Below are positions 48,115-59,424 of a stretch of DNA of 64,000 bases, piece after piece. The notes below the pieces were generated by a model. The model searched no databases, was not told where the DNA came from, and was given only the letters and a program-made list of their open reading frames with translations. The stretch's first letter is position 1; each line of letters begins with the position of its first letter. The position numbers and the translations under genes are program-made. Source of the stretch: Dugong dugon (taxonomy: Eukaryota > Chordata > Mammalia > Sirenia > Dugongidae); assembly GCA_030035585.1 (NCBI GenBank), contig CM057476.1, positions 24,288,501 to 24,352,500 on the forward strand, written 5' to 3'.

Positions 48115-48640
48115 ATATTTTAAGGAAATAATACATAGTACAGGCAAAGTTTTAAGAAAAATGTCCATTACAACATTATTTAAAAATAATGAACAAGTGA
48201 GAATAATCTAAAAGTCCTACATTAGGTCATGTAAATTTCAGTTAATCAGCATGAAGGAATGGACTATGTTTTATGTTGGCCTTGTCCTCAAACTAGTGGA
48301 AAGTTAACCACAGCAGTTCCAGGTATCACACCTAACACAACAATGTCCAGCGGAATGGAGGAGCTATCTCTTCCTGTCTTCCCTCCCTTTAGATGTGTGA
48401 TAATCTTCTCCAAAGTTCCCAGCTGATTTCCCCTTATTTCTCATAGCCTAGGATTGGGTTACATGCCCAGTTCTAGGCCAGGCATTGACAAGATGATAGG
48501 ATTTGGTGAGAGGATTCAACCATAGTGACTGCTACAACAATATATACAAAATATTAAGAGTGGTTATATCTACATGATGGGATAATAGATGCATTTTATC
48601 ACCTTATTTTTACTTTTCCTGTCAGAAGGTTTCAATACTG
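48115..48640 (+). mobile_element. Old L1 3' UTR, sense, interrupted
   Basis: The segments 'gtccattacaacattattta' and 'gatgcattttatcaccttat' fit an old L1 3' region in sense orientation. The middle (about 48290-48535) is unassigned. Confidence 0.45.
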
Positions 48641-48699
48641 AGCTAATGTTGCCTTAATCATCGGGAAAATATAGATATTAATTAAAATACTTATTTGTT

Positions 48700-48830
48700 T
48701 TTGTGTCTGTGCTCCCAAGTCATTTGAGGGCAGAGACAATAGACTGTGACTTCTTTGTCATGATATCCCCAGTGCCTAATCCATGCCTGGTGCATAATAG
48801 GGTCTCAGTAGTTGTTGAACTGAACTGAGT
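48700..48830 (+). mobile_element. LINE-2 3' end
   Basis: Typical L2 ending: 'tgagggcagagacaatagac', 'ccccagtgcctaatccatgc', 'ggtctcagtagttgttgaac'. Confidence 0.75.
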
Positions 48831-49059
48831 ATTTAATTAAAAAGATGCAAGAAATGAAGAAATAAATGAATGTGAAGTTTATCACTTTTACAGTGCACAT
48901 TAAACCCTACTGTATGTAAGTGCAAATAGGTAAGGTGAGGTGGCTAATGAAAAAGTTAACCTTCACAATCAGCTCACGTAACTGCAATGTATTTTTTCTC
49001 TTATTTTTAGTATTTCTCTTTTTATAGGATTAAATTTTTCAAGTTTCATAAACTCTTAT

Positions 49060-49740
49060 ATAGCTATACATAAAACATACATGTATAGCTTTAAAGGTAA
49101 CCTCCACCCTAAAAAAGAAATAGAACATTGTCAATACCTTAAATGCCCCCAGTGTGCTCACCTGTAGCATCCTGCTCCCCTAATCAGCACTTTTCTGATT
49201 TTTGTAATAAATCATTCCCTTACTTTTCTTTATAGTTTTGACATCTGTCTGTATGTAGATCCCTAAACAATATCTTATCCAATTTTGCTTGTTTTTGAAA
49301 TATTTTATAAATGGAATGATCCTGTAAGTATTCCTCTGGGACTTCCTTCTTTAGGTCAACATCATATTTGTAACATTCATCCGCTTCAATGAGTGTAGTT
49401 ATAGTTTGTTTATTTTCACTCCTGTTTAGAATTTTATTGGCATAAATACACTGCAATTATGTAATCTCAATATTTGTATTGTTTCTTTTCTTTTGCTATT
49501 GTGAATAATGCTGCCATAAATATTCTTAATATTGCTATGAACCATACCTTGGAGTTAAATTGCTGGGTTGCAGAGTTTACTACATAATGCCAAATTCTTT
49601 TTCAAAGTTTTATTCCAATTTACTCTGCCACTAGCATGATAAATTTAAGAGTTCTCATTGCTCCACATTCTTGCCAACACTTGATTATCATGATTTAAAT
49701 TTTTTGCTAATTGAATGATTTGCAGTGCATTTTTAAGTAC
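49060..49740 (-). mobile_element. Old LINE-1 3' part
   Basis: Antisense L1, collinear with 10100-10600 and 54750-55250 (ttgctattgtgaataatgct; aattgctgggttgcagag), strongly diverged. Confidence 0.8.
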
Positions 49741-50735
49741 TTAAAATATTAAAATTTATGTCTGGGTCTTTATGTGAAAGCACAGTAAATTATTCCTTAA
49801 ATTTTAAATATGTCCTCAATAAGAAGAATTTATGCCTTTTGTGAATTATAAATTCTGAATTAGTAATGTCCAAATTGCAAGGGAGCTACAACAGACAATT
49901 TGTGTAATTTCTAATTAAATTCATTTATTCATATTGTTTCTTTCAATAAGAATAGATACACAGGGCTTCAGTTATGACATAGAAATTTTAAGTCAGGTAG
50001 AAGAGGTAGTGCTAAAGATTTACTTAGCACAATTTTATTTTGCTTAATTTGACTGCTGCCCCAAATTGCAAGTAGCCTCATATACTTGGCTTTGATTGAT
50101 GGGCATAGACATATTTTTATGAGGACGGACTGGTTTAGGATGTATACTTTCTTCCTGTTCATGCATGTCATGATTTCTCATTTCGTATGTTACGCTTTAA
50201 TTAAAGAGAAAACAACAGTCTAAAATATTACCTGTATAGATAGGAAAAAATGCCAGCTTTAAAATTTTCTGATTAGTTTTTTTAAATTTAGCTTTCATTT
50301 TTATCAAAGTTATACTTCTTTTAAAGGCTGGAGGAAATCCCACATGCCCCTGCAGTGCCCTGCTTCTCCCCACCCTCCCCCAACCATCTATCTTCCTTGC
50401 TCTTTAGAGGCAACAAAATTCAACTCTTTTAGTAGTTTGTTTTGGAATTTACTTCTATATGCCTTTGCTGCTACTTCTTCAGTTTAGAGTACAGGTAGTC
50501 TGACTTAGAATGGGATTCCTTTCTGACAATTCTATCGTAAGTTTGTTCTGATGTAAGTTGAATACCTCATTTTTTTTTTTTTTTTAGTTTTCATTATTAA
50601 TTGCGTTTTATTATCAGTATCTTTATAAATCCTTTTTTTTTTTTGTCTTTTGGGGTTGGAAACATTACATATAATCTTACAGATATCTTGTAATACATAC
50701 ATACATATATAAAAAGATACACAAATTATAAAAAT

Positions 50736-51302
50736 TTACTCTGACGATGAAGAAGAGTTGGACAGTGTTGGCATTTTGTGAGTTGTGGTAATAACTCCAT
50801 TTATGGAAGGTTCTGGATCATCTGGATTATCCCTGGTAATGGGAATAGTATTTCCAGTCAGAATATTAGTGAGAGTTGCCTGTGTGGTCCTTTTCTCTTT
50901 TTCTTCATGTATTTCACAGAAATATCTCACTGATTTCTGAATCTGCCTATTGACTTTAGCAAAGCAATCAACATCTGGGTCTATGTTTTCAAGCAACTGA
51001 AGTCTCTGATTTAGTTTAGAAAAAACTTCAGCTAATCTTTTCACTGTAAAATTTTTTGACAGCTCTCCTTCCTCTTTCTCAGCCTCCACATCAGCACTTC
51101 CTGTTTCTCCAGTTATACGCACATTATGTAAGCCAACTCTGTGATGGAAGCGATGAAACCACCCCTTACTGGCGTTAAAGTACACTTGCTGTTCCTTCAA
51201 GTTTTGAAAAAGGCTGCATGCTTTTGTTTGAATCGTCAGTAAATTTGTAGGAATCCTCTTCTGGATTTGGTCTTCTATCCAAATCATCAACAGCTTCTCC
51301 AT
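50736..51302 (-). CDS. Tigger-derived ORF: DNA-binding HTH joined to transposase C-terminal tail
   Basis: An uninterrupted 188-codon frame. Residues 1-76 match the CENP-B/Tc5-type helix-turn-helix of Tigger transposases (MEKLLMIWIEDQ, FNASKGWFHRFHHRVGLHNV, GSADVEAEKE). Residues 77-150 match the far C-terminal region of the same family (NFTVKRLAEVFSKLNQRLQL, then DPDVDCFAKVNRQIQKSVRY and EEKEKRTTQATL). The DDE catalytic core that should lie between them is absent, joined without loss of frame at about residues 76-80. Residues 151-188 are a low-complexity acidic/serine tail (SNSSSSSE end). The first HTH (psq/CENP-B N) that should precede it is upstream but frameshifted, so the ATG used is the family's internal Met, not the original start. 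It could bind DNA but cannot transpose. It may be an old transposon remnant open by chance, or a domesticated or non-autonomous-family ORF. Expression is unknown. Confidence 0.6.
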   Translation of the reverse strand: MEKLLMIWIEDQIQKRIPTNLLTIQTKACSLFQNLKEQQVYFNASKGWFHRFHHRVGLHNVRITGETGSADVEAEKEEGELSKNFTVKRLAEVFSKLNQRLQLLENIDPDVDCFAKVNRQIQKSVRYFCEIHEEKEKRTTQATLTNILTGNTIPITRDNPDDPEPSINGVITTTHKMPTLSNSSSSSE

Positions 51303-51309
51303 CTATCGG

Positions 51310-51559
51310 ATTGGACCTTACCTCTTATTTGTTAAAATTGTAGATTTTATGCCAGTCACACTTTAACTGCTTCCAATATCCTATTCTTATCCTTAGTGAT
51401 TGTTGGAATAAGACAGTCCTTCCTCACATGCTATTTCATGGACTTTTTTCTTTCCATTATTGTAGGCCTTAATGATCTTCTTTATATCCATGTCTAGAGC
51501 CTTCCCCACCTTCTTTTTTGGATTAGAATTTTTAAGGCATGACTTCTTTTGCTAGACAT
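51310..51559 (-). pseudogene. Tigger transposase N-terminal HTH, frameshifted
   Basis: It begins MSSKR at 51559. After a frameshift the reading KKVGKALDMDIKKIIKAYNN follows, then VHEIACEEGLSYS and stop codons. This is the CENP-B N-terminal (psq) helix-turn-helix region. It lies directly upstream of the open frame at 50736-51302. Confidence 0.7.
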
Positions 51560-51683
51560 ATTGTTGGGGTATAAGCAGTGCAAGTGTTATGGTTAGAGAA
51601 ACTTGAACAGCTTGGCTTCAGATAAACAACTGATGCTTCTTATGGCAGGAGACACTGAATAAGATCATGCTATAGACCTGGTT

Positions 51684-51850
51684 GGAAACCCTGGTGGCGT
51701 AGAGGTTAAGTGCTATGGCTGGTAAGCAAAAGCTTGGCAGTTCGAATCCACCAGGTGCTCCTGGGAAACTCTATGGGGCAGTTAGTTCTGTTCTGTCATA
51801 TAGAGTTGCTATGAGTCAGAATTGACTCAACGGCAATGAGTTTGGTTTTT
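51684..51850 (+). mobile_element. AfroSINE copy in Tigger element
   Basis: Short subtype, from ggaaaccctggtggcgtaga to a T-rich tail. It is followed by a second copy 28 bases downstream. Confidence 0.93.
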
Positions 51851-51878
51851 TTTGTTGTTGTTGTTTATAGGCCTGGTC

Positions 51879-52026
51879 AGAGCCCTGGTGGTGCAGGGGT
51901 TAAGAGTTTGTTTGTGAACCAAAGACCAGCAGTTTGAATCCACCAGCTGCTCTTTGGAAACCCTGTGGAGCAGTTCTACTCTGTCCTATAGGGCTGCTAT
52001 GAGTTGGAATGGGTTTGGTTTTTTTG
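51879..52026 (+). mobile_element. AfroSINE copy in Tigger element
   Basis: Short subtype (agagccctggtggtgcaggg). The 'ataggcctggtc' before it (51868-51879) and the 'ataggcctggtc' after it (52031-52042) look like its target-site duplication. A related 'atagacctggt' precedes the first copy. Confidence 0.93.
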
Positions 52027-52515
52027 ATTTATAGGCCTGGTCTACAACGAAGTGGGCATCAGTGTCGTAACAGTGAAGTCAGAATCATAATAGCTATTGG
52101 GCACAGGAACAGTTCAGTTGTCATATGTGGTTAGAGTTGAACATTGCCCAACTTTCTGTCCAGTACGACTCTGGACACCGACTTCATTGTAGACATGATC
52201 ATGGCTTGCTATTCAGCAGTGTTTTGAACAATAAATCATAAAACTGAACATCTGTGAGTGAACATCTGAGAATGATAACATCAACAAATCACGCACTGCA
52301 ACATTGTATGTAGTGCATATTACTAACAATAAGATGTAAAGAAAAAAACAAAAAAACAAAACAGACGGCCGTAAGTGTGTTTCCTTGTAACTCAAATATG
52401 TTGTAAGTTGGGGACTATTTATTAACTTCCTGCAATGAAAGGTGAAGATTAACTCTTTTCCCTCCTTCTGGAACATGTGCATACTTCCTTTGCTCTTATT
52501 CTCCCAATATAAAAC

Positions 52516-52677
52516 CAATTCAAACCTGTTGCTGTTGAGTTGATTCTGACTCATAGTGACCCTATAGGACAGAGTAGAACTGCCCCGTAGGGTTTCCAAG
52601 GAACGCCTAGTAGATTCGAACTGCTGACCTTTTGGTTAGCAGCCGTAGCTCTTAACCAGTATGCCATCAGGGTTTCC
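52516..52677 (-). mobile_element. AfroSINE copy
   Basis: Short-subtype minus-strand copy just outside the Tigger element (gttgctgttgagttgattct at the low end). Confidence 0.93.
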
Positions 52678-53324
52678 TCTTCCAACATAACTGTATCATA
52701 ATTTTGTATAGATTAGAATTGATTATTTATATTAGTATTACTTTGCAAAGCAGTTTGGTATACTATAATTACTTTTTCTTTCTTGTAAAACTTTATTTTC
52801 CTCTGAATTAATAATTGTTTTTCTTCATTTTTTTCTATGTATTCATCATGAATTCATTTCTAAATTATCCCTCAGGTCTCTAAATTGCTCATTACATTTA
52901 AACACATTGAATATTCTGCCAATTTCGTCGTCTTCTTGGATATATCCCTTCTGACTAGTTTGAGTTAGGACTGGTTGCTCTTTACCCCTCATGCACAGTT
53001 GCATCCTGGGATCCTGGGATCCTGTCCCTTTGCCTATATCTTGTGTTGAATCCTGGTTCTGAATTCCATGTCATTTTCATTCATCATTCACTCCTTTGTT
53101 TTGGTGATATACTTCCTCCAGTGGCTTTCTGAGAGAGTGGATAGGAGGTAAATTGTCTGACACCCTTCAAGTCTGAAAAATACCTTGTTCTTCTGCCTTA
53201 CACTTGATTGTTTTTAATTGTACTTTAGATGAAAGTTTACAGAGTAAATTAGTTTCTCATTAAACAGTTAATACACATATTGTTTTGTGACATTGGTTGC
53301 CAACCCCGTGACATGTCAACACTC

Positions 53325-53591
53325 TCCCCTTCTTGACCTTGGGTTCTCCATTACCAGCTTTCCTGTCCCCTCCTACCTTCTTGTCTTTGCCCCTGGGCTG
53401 GTATGCCTGTTTAATCCCATTTTGTTTTATAGGCCTGTCTAATCTTTGGCTGAGAGAGAGAGTGCCAAAGATTAGACAAGCCCATAAAACAAAACAAGAC
53501 TAAATGGGCACACCAGCCCAGAGGCAAGGACGAGAAGGCAGGAGGGGAAAAGAAAGCTGGTAATGGGGAACCCAAGGTCGAGAAGGAGAAA
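53325..53591. repeat. 120-bp inverted duplication (foldback)
   Basis: 53325-53450 (L1 3' UTR) is repeated in reverse complement at 53464-53591 with about 13 nt between the arms. Similarity between arms is high but not perfect. Confidence 0.92.
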
Positions 53592-53610
53592 GTATCTAAT
53601 CTTTGACTGA

Positions 53611-53793
53611 CGGCCCTGGTGGCACAGTGGCTAAGAGCCATGGTGTGCTATGGCTGCGAACCAAAAAAGGTCAGTAGTTTAAATCCACTGCCTGCTCCTT
53701 GGAAACACTGTGGAGCAGTTCTGCTCTGTCCTGTAGGGTCGCTGAGTCAGAATCGACTCAACTACAGTGGGTTTGGTTTTTTTTTTTTTTTTT
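53611..53793 (+). mobile_element. AfroSINE copy
   Basis: From cggccctggtggcacagtgg to a T run. The near-repeats 'taatctttgactga' before and 'cagtctttggctgg' after may be its target-site duplication. Confidence 0.92.
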
Positions 53794-54458
53794 CCCAGTC
53801 TTTGGCTGGAAGGGTGAACCTCAGGAGTGACTTCATTACTGAGCTAGAAGGGTGTCCACTGGCCATACTATTGGGGTTTCTCCAGTCTCTGTCAGACCAG
53901 TAAGTCTGGTCTTTTTTTTTCTTTTCTTTTTTTTTGTGAGTTAGAGTTTTTCTCCAGCTCTGTCCAGGACCCTGTATTATGATCCCTGTCAAAGCAGTCG
54001 GTGGTGGTAGCCAGGTACCATCTAGTTGTGCTGGACTCAGTCTGGTGGAAGCTGTGGTAGTTCTGTTCCATTAGTCCTTTGGACTAATCTTTCCCTTGTG
54101 TCTTTGGTTTTTTTCATTCTCCCTTGCTCCAGACGGGGTGAGATCAGTGGAGTGTCCTGGATGGCAGTTCACAAGCTTTTAAGATCCCAGACACTACTCA
54201 CCAAAGTAGAATTAATGTAGAACATTTTCTTTATAAACTATATTATGCCAGTTGAGTTAGATGTTCCCTGAAAGCATGGTCCCCACAGCCCTCAGCCCAG
54301 TAATTTAGTCCCTCAGGGAGTCTGGATATGTCTATGGAGCTTCCATGACTTTGCCTTGGAGAAGTTGTGCTGGCTTCTCTAGTGTCGTGTACTGTCTTAC
54401 CCTTCACCAGAGTTACCACTTATCTATTGTCTATTTAGTGTTTTTCCCTCCCACCCCA

Positions 54459-54610
54459 GAAACCCTGGTGGCATAGTAATTAAGTGCTATGACTGCTAAC
54501 CAAAAGTTGACAGTTCGAATCCACCAGGTGCTCCTTGGAAACTCTATGGGGCAGTTCTACTCTATAGGGTTGCTATAAGCCGGGATAGACTTGATGGCAA
54601 TGGATTTTTT
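54459..54610 (+). mobile_element. AfroSINE copy in L1 3' UTR
   Basis: Short subtype (gaaaccctggtggcatagta). The L1 sequence 'gtttttccctcccacccc' before and 'gttttcctcccgcccctccc' after show a duplication of the target site. Confidence 0.93.
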
Positions 54611-54868
54611 AAGTTTTCCTCCCGCCCCTCCCTTCCCTTGTAACCATCAAAGATTGTTTCTTTTTATGTGTAAACCTTTTTGAGAGTTTTTATAGTAGTG
54701 GTCTTCTACGATAGTTGTCCTTTGTGATTGACTTATTTCACTCAGCATAACGCCCTCCAGATTCATCCATGTTGTAAGATGCTTTGCAGATTCGTCCTTG
54801 TTCTTTATCTTTACGTAGTATTCCATTGTGTGTATGTACCATAGTTTGTTTATCCATTCATCTTTTGA

Positions 54869-55285
54869 TCAGCACCTGGGTTGTTTCCATCCTTTTGCTG
54901 TTGTGAATAATGCTGAAATGAACATGGGTGTGCACATGTCTATTTGTGTGATGACTCTTATTTCTCTAGAGTATGTTCCTAGGAGTGGGATTGCTTGATC
55001 ATATGGTATTTCTATTTCTAACTTTCTAAGGAAGTGCCATATTGTTTTTGAAAATGCTTGTACCATTTTGCATTCCCACCAGCAGTGCGTAAGAGTTCTA
55101 ATCTCCCTGCAGCCTCTCCAACATTTGTTATTTTCTGTTTTTTTGATTGGTACCAGTAATGTTGGGGTGAGATGGTATCCCATTGTGGTTTTGATTTGCA
55201 TTTCTCTAATGGCTAGTGATCTTGAGCATTTCCTCACGTATCTGTTAGCCACTTGAATGTCTTCTTTAGTGAAGTGTCTATTCAT
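54869..55285 (-). pseudogene. L1 ORF2 C-terminal fragment
   Basis: A 138-residue frame collinear with that at 2706-3302 ([54 protein letters not shown]). It ends early relative to that copy. Confidence 0.9.
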
Positions 55286-56306
55286 ATGCTTTGCCCATTT
55301 TTTAATTGGATTATTTGCCTTTTTGTTGCAGAGGTGTTGAATTTTCCTGTAGATTTTAGAAATTAGACTTTGTCATAGCCAAAATTTTTTTTCCCAGTCT
55401 GTAGGTTCTCGTTTTACTTTTGGTGAAGTCTTTTGATGAACGTAAGTGTTTTATTTTTAGAAGATCCGAGTTATCTAGCTTATCTTCTGTTGTTCGTGTA
55501 TTGTTAATTATGGTTTCTATCCTGTTAATGCCCTGTATTAGGGCCTCTAGCATTGATCCTATTTTTTCTTCTATGATCTTTATAGTTTTTGGCTTTATAT
55601 TGAGGTTTTTGATCCATTTTGAATTAGATTTTTGTATGGTGTGAAGTATGGGTCCAGTTTCATTTTTTTGCAGATGGACCTCCAGTTTTGCCAGCACTAT
55701 TTCTTAAAACTTCCCCCATTTGATGGACTTTGGGCCTTTGTCAATGATCAGGTGACCATAGGTGGATGGATTTGCATCTGGGTTCTCGATTGTGTTCCAT
55801 TGGTCAATGTGTCTGTCGTTTTACCGTTACCAGGCTGTTTTGACTACCCTAGCTGTATAGTAGGTTCTGAGGTCAGATAGTACAAGTCCTCCTACTTTAT
55901 TCTTCTTCTTCAGTAGTGCTTTACTTATCCGGGGCCTTCTTCCCTTTCCATATAAAGTTAATGATTAGTTTTTCCATCTCTTTAAAGAATACTGTTGGTA
56001 TTTGGATTGGGATTACGTTGACATTTGTTGATTGCTTTGGGTAGAATTGACATTTTCACAATGTTAAGTCTGTCTAGTCATGAGCATGGTATGTTTTTCC
56101 ATTATGTAGGTCTCTTTTGGTTTCTTGCAGTAGTGTTTTGTAGTTTTCTTTGTATAGGTATTTTACATCCCTGGTTGGATTTATTCCTACGTATTTTTTT
56201 TTAGGGGCTATTATAAATGGTGTTGTTTTCCTGATTGCCTTTTCGTCGTTCTCTTTGTTGGTGTATGGGAATCCAACTGATTTTTGTATGTTGATCTTGT
56301 ATCCTG

Positions 56307-56534
56307 CTACTTGCTAAATCTTTCTATTAGTTCCAGTAGATTTCTCGTGGACTCTTTAGGGTTTTCTATGTATAGTATCATATCATCTGCAAATAGGGGC
56401 AGTTTTAGTTTTTCTTTACCAATTTGGATGCCCTTTATTTCTTTTTCTTGCCTTGTTGCTCTAGCTAGGACTTCCAGCACAATGTTAAATGGGAGTGGTG
56501 ATAAAGGGCATCCTTGTCTTGTTTCTGTTCTCAA
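56307..56534 (-). pseudogene. L1 ORF2 reverse transcriptase fragment
   Basis: RT palm: [19 protein letters not shown] and [15 protein letters not shown]. The F/YADD active-site box is present. The frame is broken on both sides. Confidence 0.92.
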
Positions 56535-56625
56535 GGGGAATGTTTTCAGCCTTTCCCCATTAAGAATGATGTTGACTGTTTGTTTTATTATACTTGATAT
56601 TTTGACTGGTTATAGAATACTAGGT

Positions 56626-58036
56626 TAGAAATAATTTTCCCTCAGAATTTTGATTATCTTCTGCCTGGGTTGCTCTTCTACCAGGCTTTCTCAATCTGAA
56701 GCCATCCTGAATCCCAGTCCTTTGTGTGAAAACTGTTTTTTCCATATGGAAGCTTCTAGTATTTTCTTTTTATTCATAGTGTTATGAAATTTCTTGCTGA
56801 TGATTATTTTATTTCAAGTATCTATACTGGGACTTTGATGATTTTTTTCAATCTAGAAACTCATATATTCTCAATTTTCTTTATTCTTAAATAATTTATT
56901 CCCCTGTATGCATATACATACATATATATGTGTGTGTATATGTATATATATATATGTTTAATTCTCTCTGGCACTTCTTTATATAGATATTGGACCCCCT
57001 GGACTAAATCTCTAATCTTGTTTTTTCTATTTCAATGATTTTATCTTTTTGCTCTGCCTTATAGGATATTTTCTGTTTTATCTTCCTGTCGTTTTTATTG
57101 ATTTTTTTTTTTTTTAATTTATGCTATCCGGTTTCTCGTTGCTAAAAACTTGTTTTTTTGTCTTTATTCTTTTTTTTTTTTTAATATCACCCTGTCTCGC
57201 TTCATGGATGCTGTGTCTTATCTTTCTGAGGATATTAATAATAGTATTTTTGAATTTCAATTGGTTTTCAAAGGGAAATGAAAGCTAAATTAGTAAACTT
57301 ATTGTTAATGTTACAGGGTTAAAAATTTCTCATTCTGTGTTCAGATATTCCAACAAAATAAATGATTCTTCATTTTTTTTTTGTAATAGCCCCAGTTTTT
57401 CTTACAAGCCTATTACCTAACAGTTGTGGTAGGCAAGGAGAGGGACAGAGCATTAGAAACTTAAACTTACCAATTATCATGTGTCTCATTAGGTAATTCA
57501 GCTTCTCTCAGGTGTATTCTTAGTGTTTTAGATATCCTCTCTTTCCTCTTTCTCAAGACATTATTTAAGTGCCATGGGGGTAGTCTTTATATGATTTTGT
57601 GAAGTGATAGTGTCTTTGCATTGGTCATTGATCTTTACTGGTATCTGCTGTGGGGATGTTTGCTAGACTTATCCTGGACTGATTTGACTGCTCAGATGCA
57701 ACTGGTCTCTCTGTCCTTTGGAAATAATATTTCCAGAACTTATGGAACTTTTGGATCTCTTGATACATGTAAACCATGGGAAGCCAGGAGTATTGCCTCA
57801 AGCTCATCTACCTTGCTTCCTTCTCTACTAAGGTTCTTCTGTTCCTTTCTCCAAACCATAGTTGTCCCAGAATCACCCTATATGATGGTCTCCTCTCAGG
57901 GTTTTATATGGGGAGCTAGGCAAAAGCCCCTCTTACTTTTAACTTTTCTCTTGTTTATCTACTAGGGGCAGAAGGTGTAGGCTTTCTGTTTCCTCCTAAT
58001 GTTTGAAAGGTCCTTTATTTCATAACCTTTTCTTTC
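56626..58036. other. Low-complexity and unassigned intron sequence
   Basis: A TA/TG-rich microsatellite lies at about 56910-56960, with T runs at about 57095-57115 and 57170-57182. The rest is not assigned. No exon was recognised. Confidence 0.5.
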
Positions 58037-58050
58037 CCAAAGTAGCATTT
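58037..58050 (+). repeat. Left 14-bp direct repeat (target-site duplication)
   Basis: CCAAAGTAGCATTT, identical to 60608-60621, immediately before the L1 5' end. Confidence 0.9.
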
Positions 58051-58062
58051 GTGAGGCGGGAC

Positions 58063-58073
58063 CAAGATGGCGG
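58063..58073 (+). promoter_or_regulatory. YY1-type motif at the L1 5' end
   Basis: CAAGATGGCGG at +13 relative to the element start. Human L1 carries a YY1 site at about +13 to +21 that sets transcription initiation, so the position supports 58051 as the true 5' end. Confidence 0.75.
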
Positions 58074-59424
58074 AGTAGTCAGATGCTTCCAGTGGTCCCT
58101 CTTACAACAAAGACCTGAAAAAACAAGAGAATTGATTATATATGACAATCTAGGAGTCCTGAACATCAAAGGCAAAGTTGAGGAATCTGACTGAGTGGCA
58201 GGGGGAGGGAGAGACAGTTCGGAAGCAGCAAGGAGTTGCCAGACCCAACCTGGCAAGAGCCTGAGCACTTCAGGCTGGATTAGCTTGTGGTGTGTGGTGA
58301 GGCAGGCAAGCAGCGGCACTCAGGAGGCGTTTTCCACATTGAGAGACCTAGTGACAGAGAGTCTACTAGGGCGTCCAGAACCAGTGAGAAGCAGCCCTTG
58401 ATTAGTGAAAGATGAGTACTTGTTTCTGGCCTACTACGTGGATCAAATACACCCCCCCTTTGGGAAAACCTCTCTCCCATTTATCTCCCCACTCCCCGGT
58501 CTGCACTGGGTCTGGGACGGCTTCAGTGATTGCTGAGTCCCCTGGGCCGGAAGTAAGACCCATCATGCTCCTTGAGCCATTCTCTCAGCCTTGGAGAGAG
58601 AACAAATTAACAAATGGGAAAAATTAATCTGTCGGTTCCCCAAAGCCAGGAACTCAGGGTAGGCACAGCTCCTTGGCCTAGGCACAGGCATAAGGGGTCC
58701 ACAGACTTTGAGCAACTTTCCCCCTGCAGAGACTTGTGTGGGCCCATTTCAACAGCATAGGCCCTCATTACCACAGTACAATAGGGTATATACCTGAAGT
58801 CTAACTTCAACTGTTTCAGCCAGGAAGTGGCAGGTTTGTGACATTTGACACTGCTCTGCCCATTAAGCAGGGTGTTCACCTATCCACATCAGGGGCCTGG
58901 GGACTGGTGGCTCCACCCACGCCACCTAGCCACCTGTGATGGGGCACAAGAATAAGAAGTGCTCCCCAGTCCTGACAGCCAACAGCACTGGGTGCCGATA
59001 GTCCAGGTGCAAAACCCACCCACCCATGTGTTCTAGGGAACAGGGACATGCTTTCCTCCCTGACACTCAGGGGCAGCTGTTGGCCATCTGCCTTGCTCAG
59101 CGTGTGACCCCCTGCTGCAGCCAAATGCCTGTGCCTACACCAGTCACCCATGCCTGTCTAGGACTGTAGGTGAGAGCCTGTACCACACACTTGGTGGTCA
59201 ACTACCTGGACACCTGAGCTGAATCCATGTAGGAGGAGTGGGCGGACTACTGGGCTCATGTACTTAGTGGCAGATCTGGCCACCTGGTGGCAGGATGTTG
59301 GAGCTTCAGGGGCACTGGTGATTGGGCTAGCTCATATGAGTAGCCTATTTGGGCATATCAAAACAAAACAAGAAGCTAGGACACAGTAAGCAAACATTAA
59401 ATAAATAAATATAATAACTTATTG

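Larger units (their letters stand above)
50492..52421 (-). mobile_element. Tigger-like DNA transposon, internally deleted
   Basis: This is a pogo/Tigger-class element. The left end is CAGGTAGTCTGACTTAG and the right end, read inward, AATAGTCCCCAACTTAC, which are similar inverted repeats. TA flanks the left end; the right flank has decayed. It contains the N-terminal DNA-binding part (51310-51559, frameshifted) and the open frame 50736-51302. Two AfroSINEs (51684-51850, 51879-52026) inserted later. Without the SINEs it is about 1.6 kb, against roughly 2.5 kb for autonomous Tigger elements, and the missing part is the DDE catalytic region. Confidence 0.85.
53215..56625 (-). mobile_element. LINE-1, ORF2 RT-to-end plus 3' UTR, rearranged tail
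   Basis: Antisense L1 of about 3.4 kb. The tail is at 53215, the 3' UTR runs to about 54700, and ORF2 runs from there to about 56625. It is interrupted by a foldback (53464-53591), an AfroSINE (53611-53793) and another AfroSINE (54459-54610). Open pieces of ORF2 remain. Confidence 0.92.
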
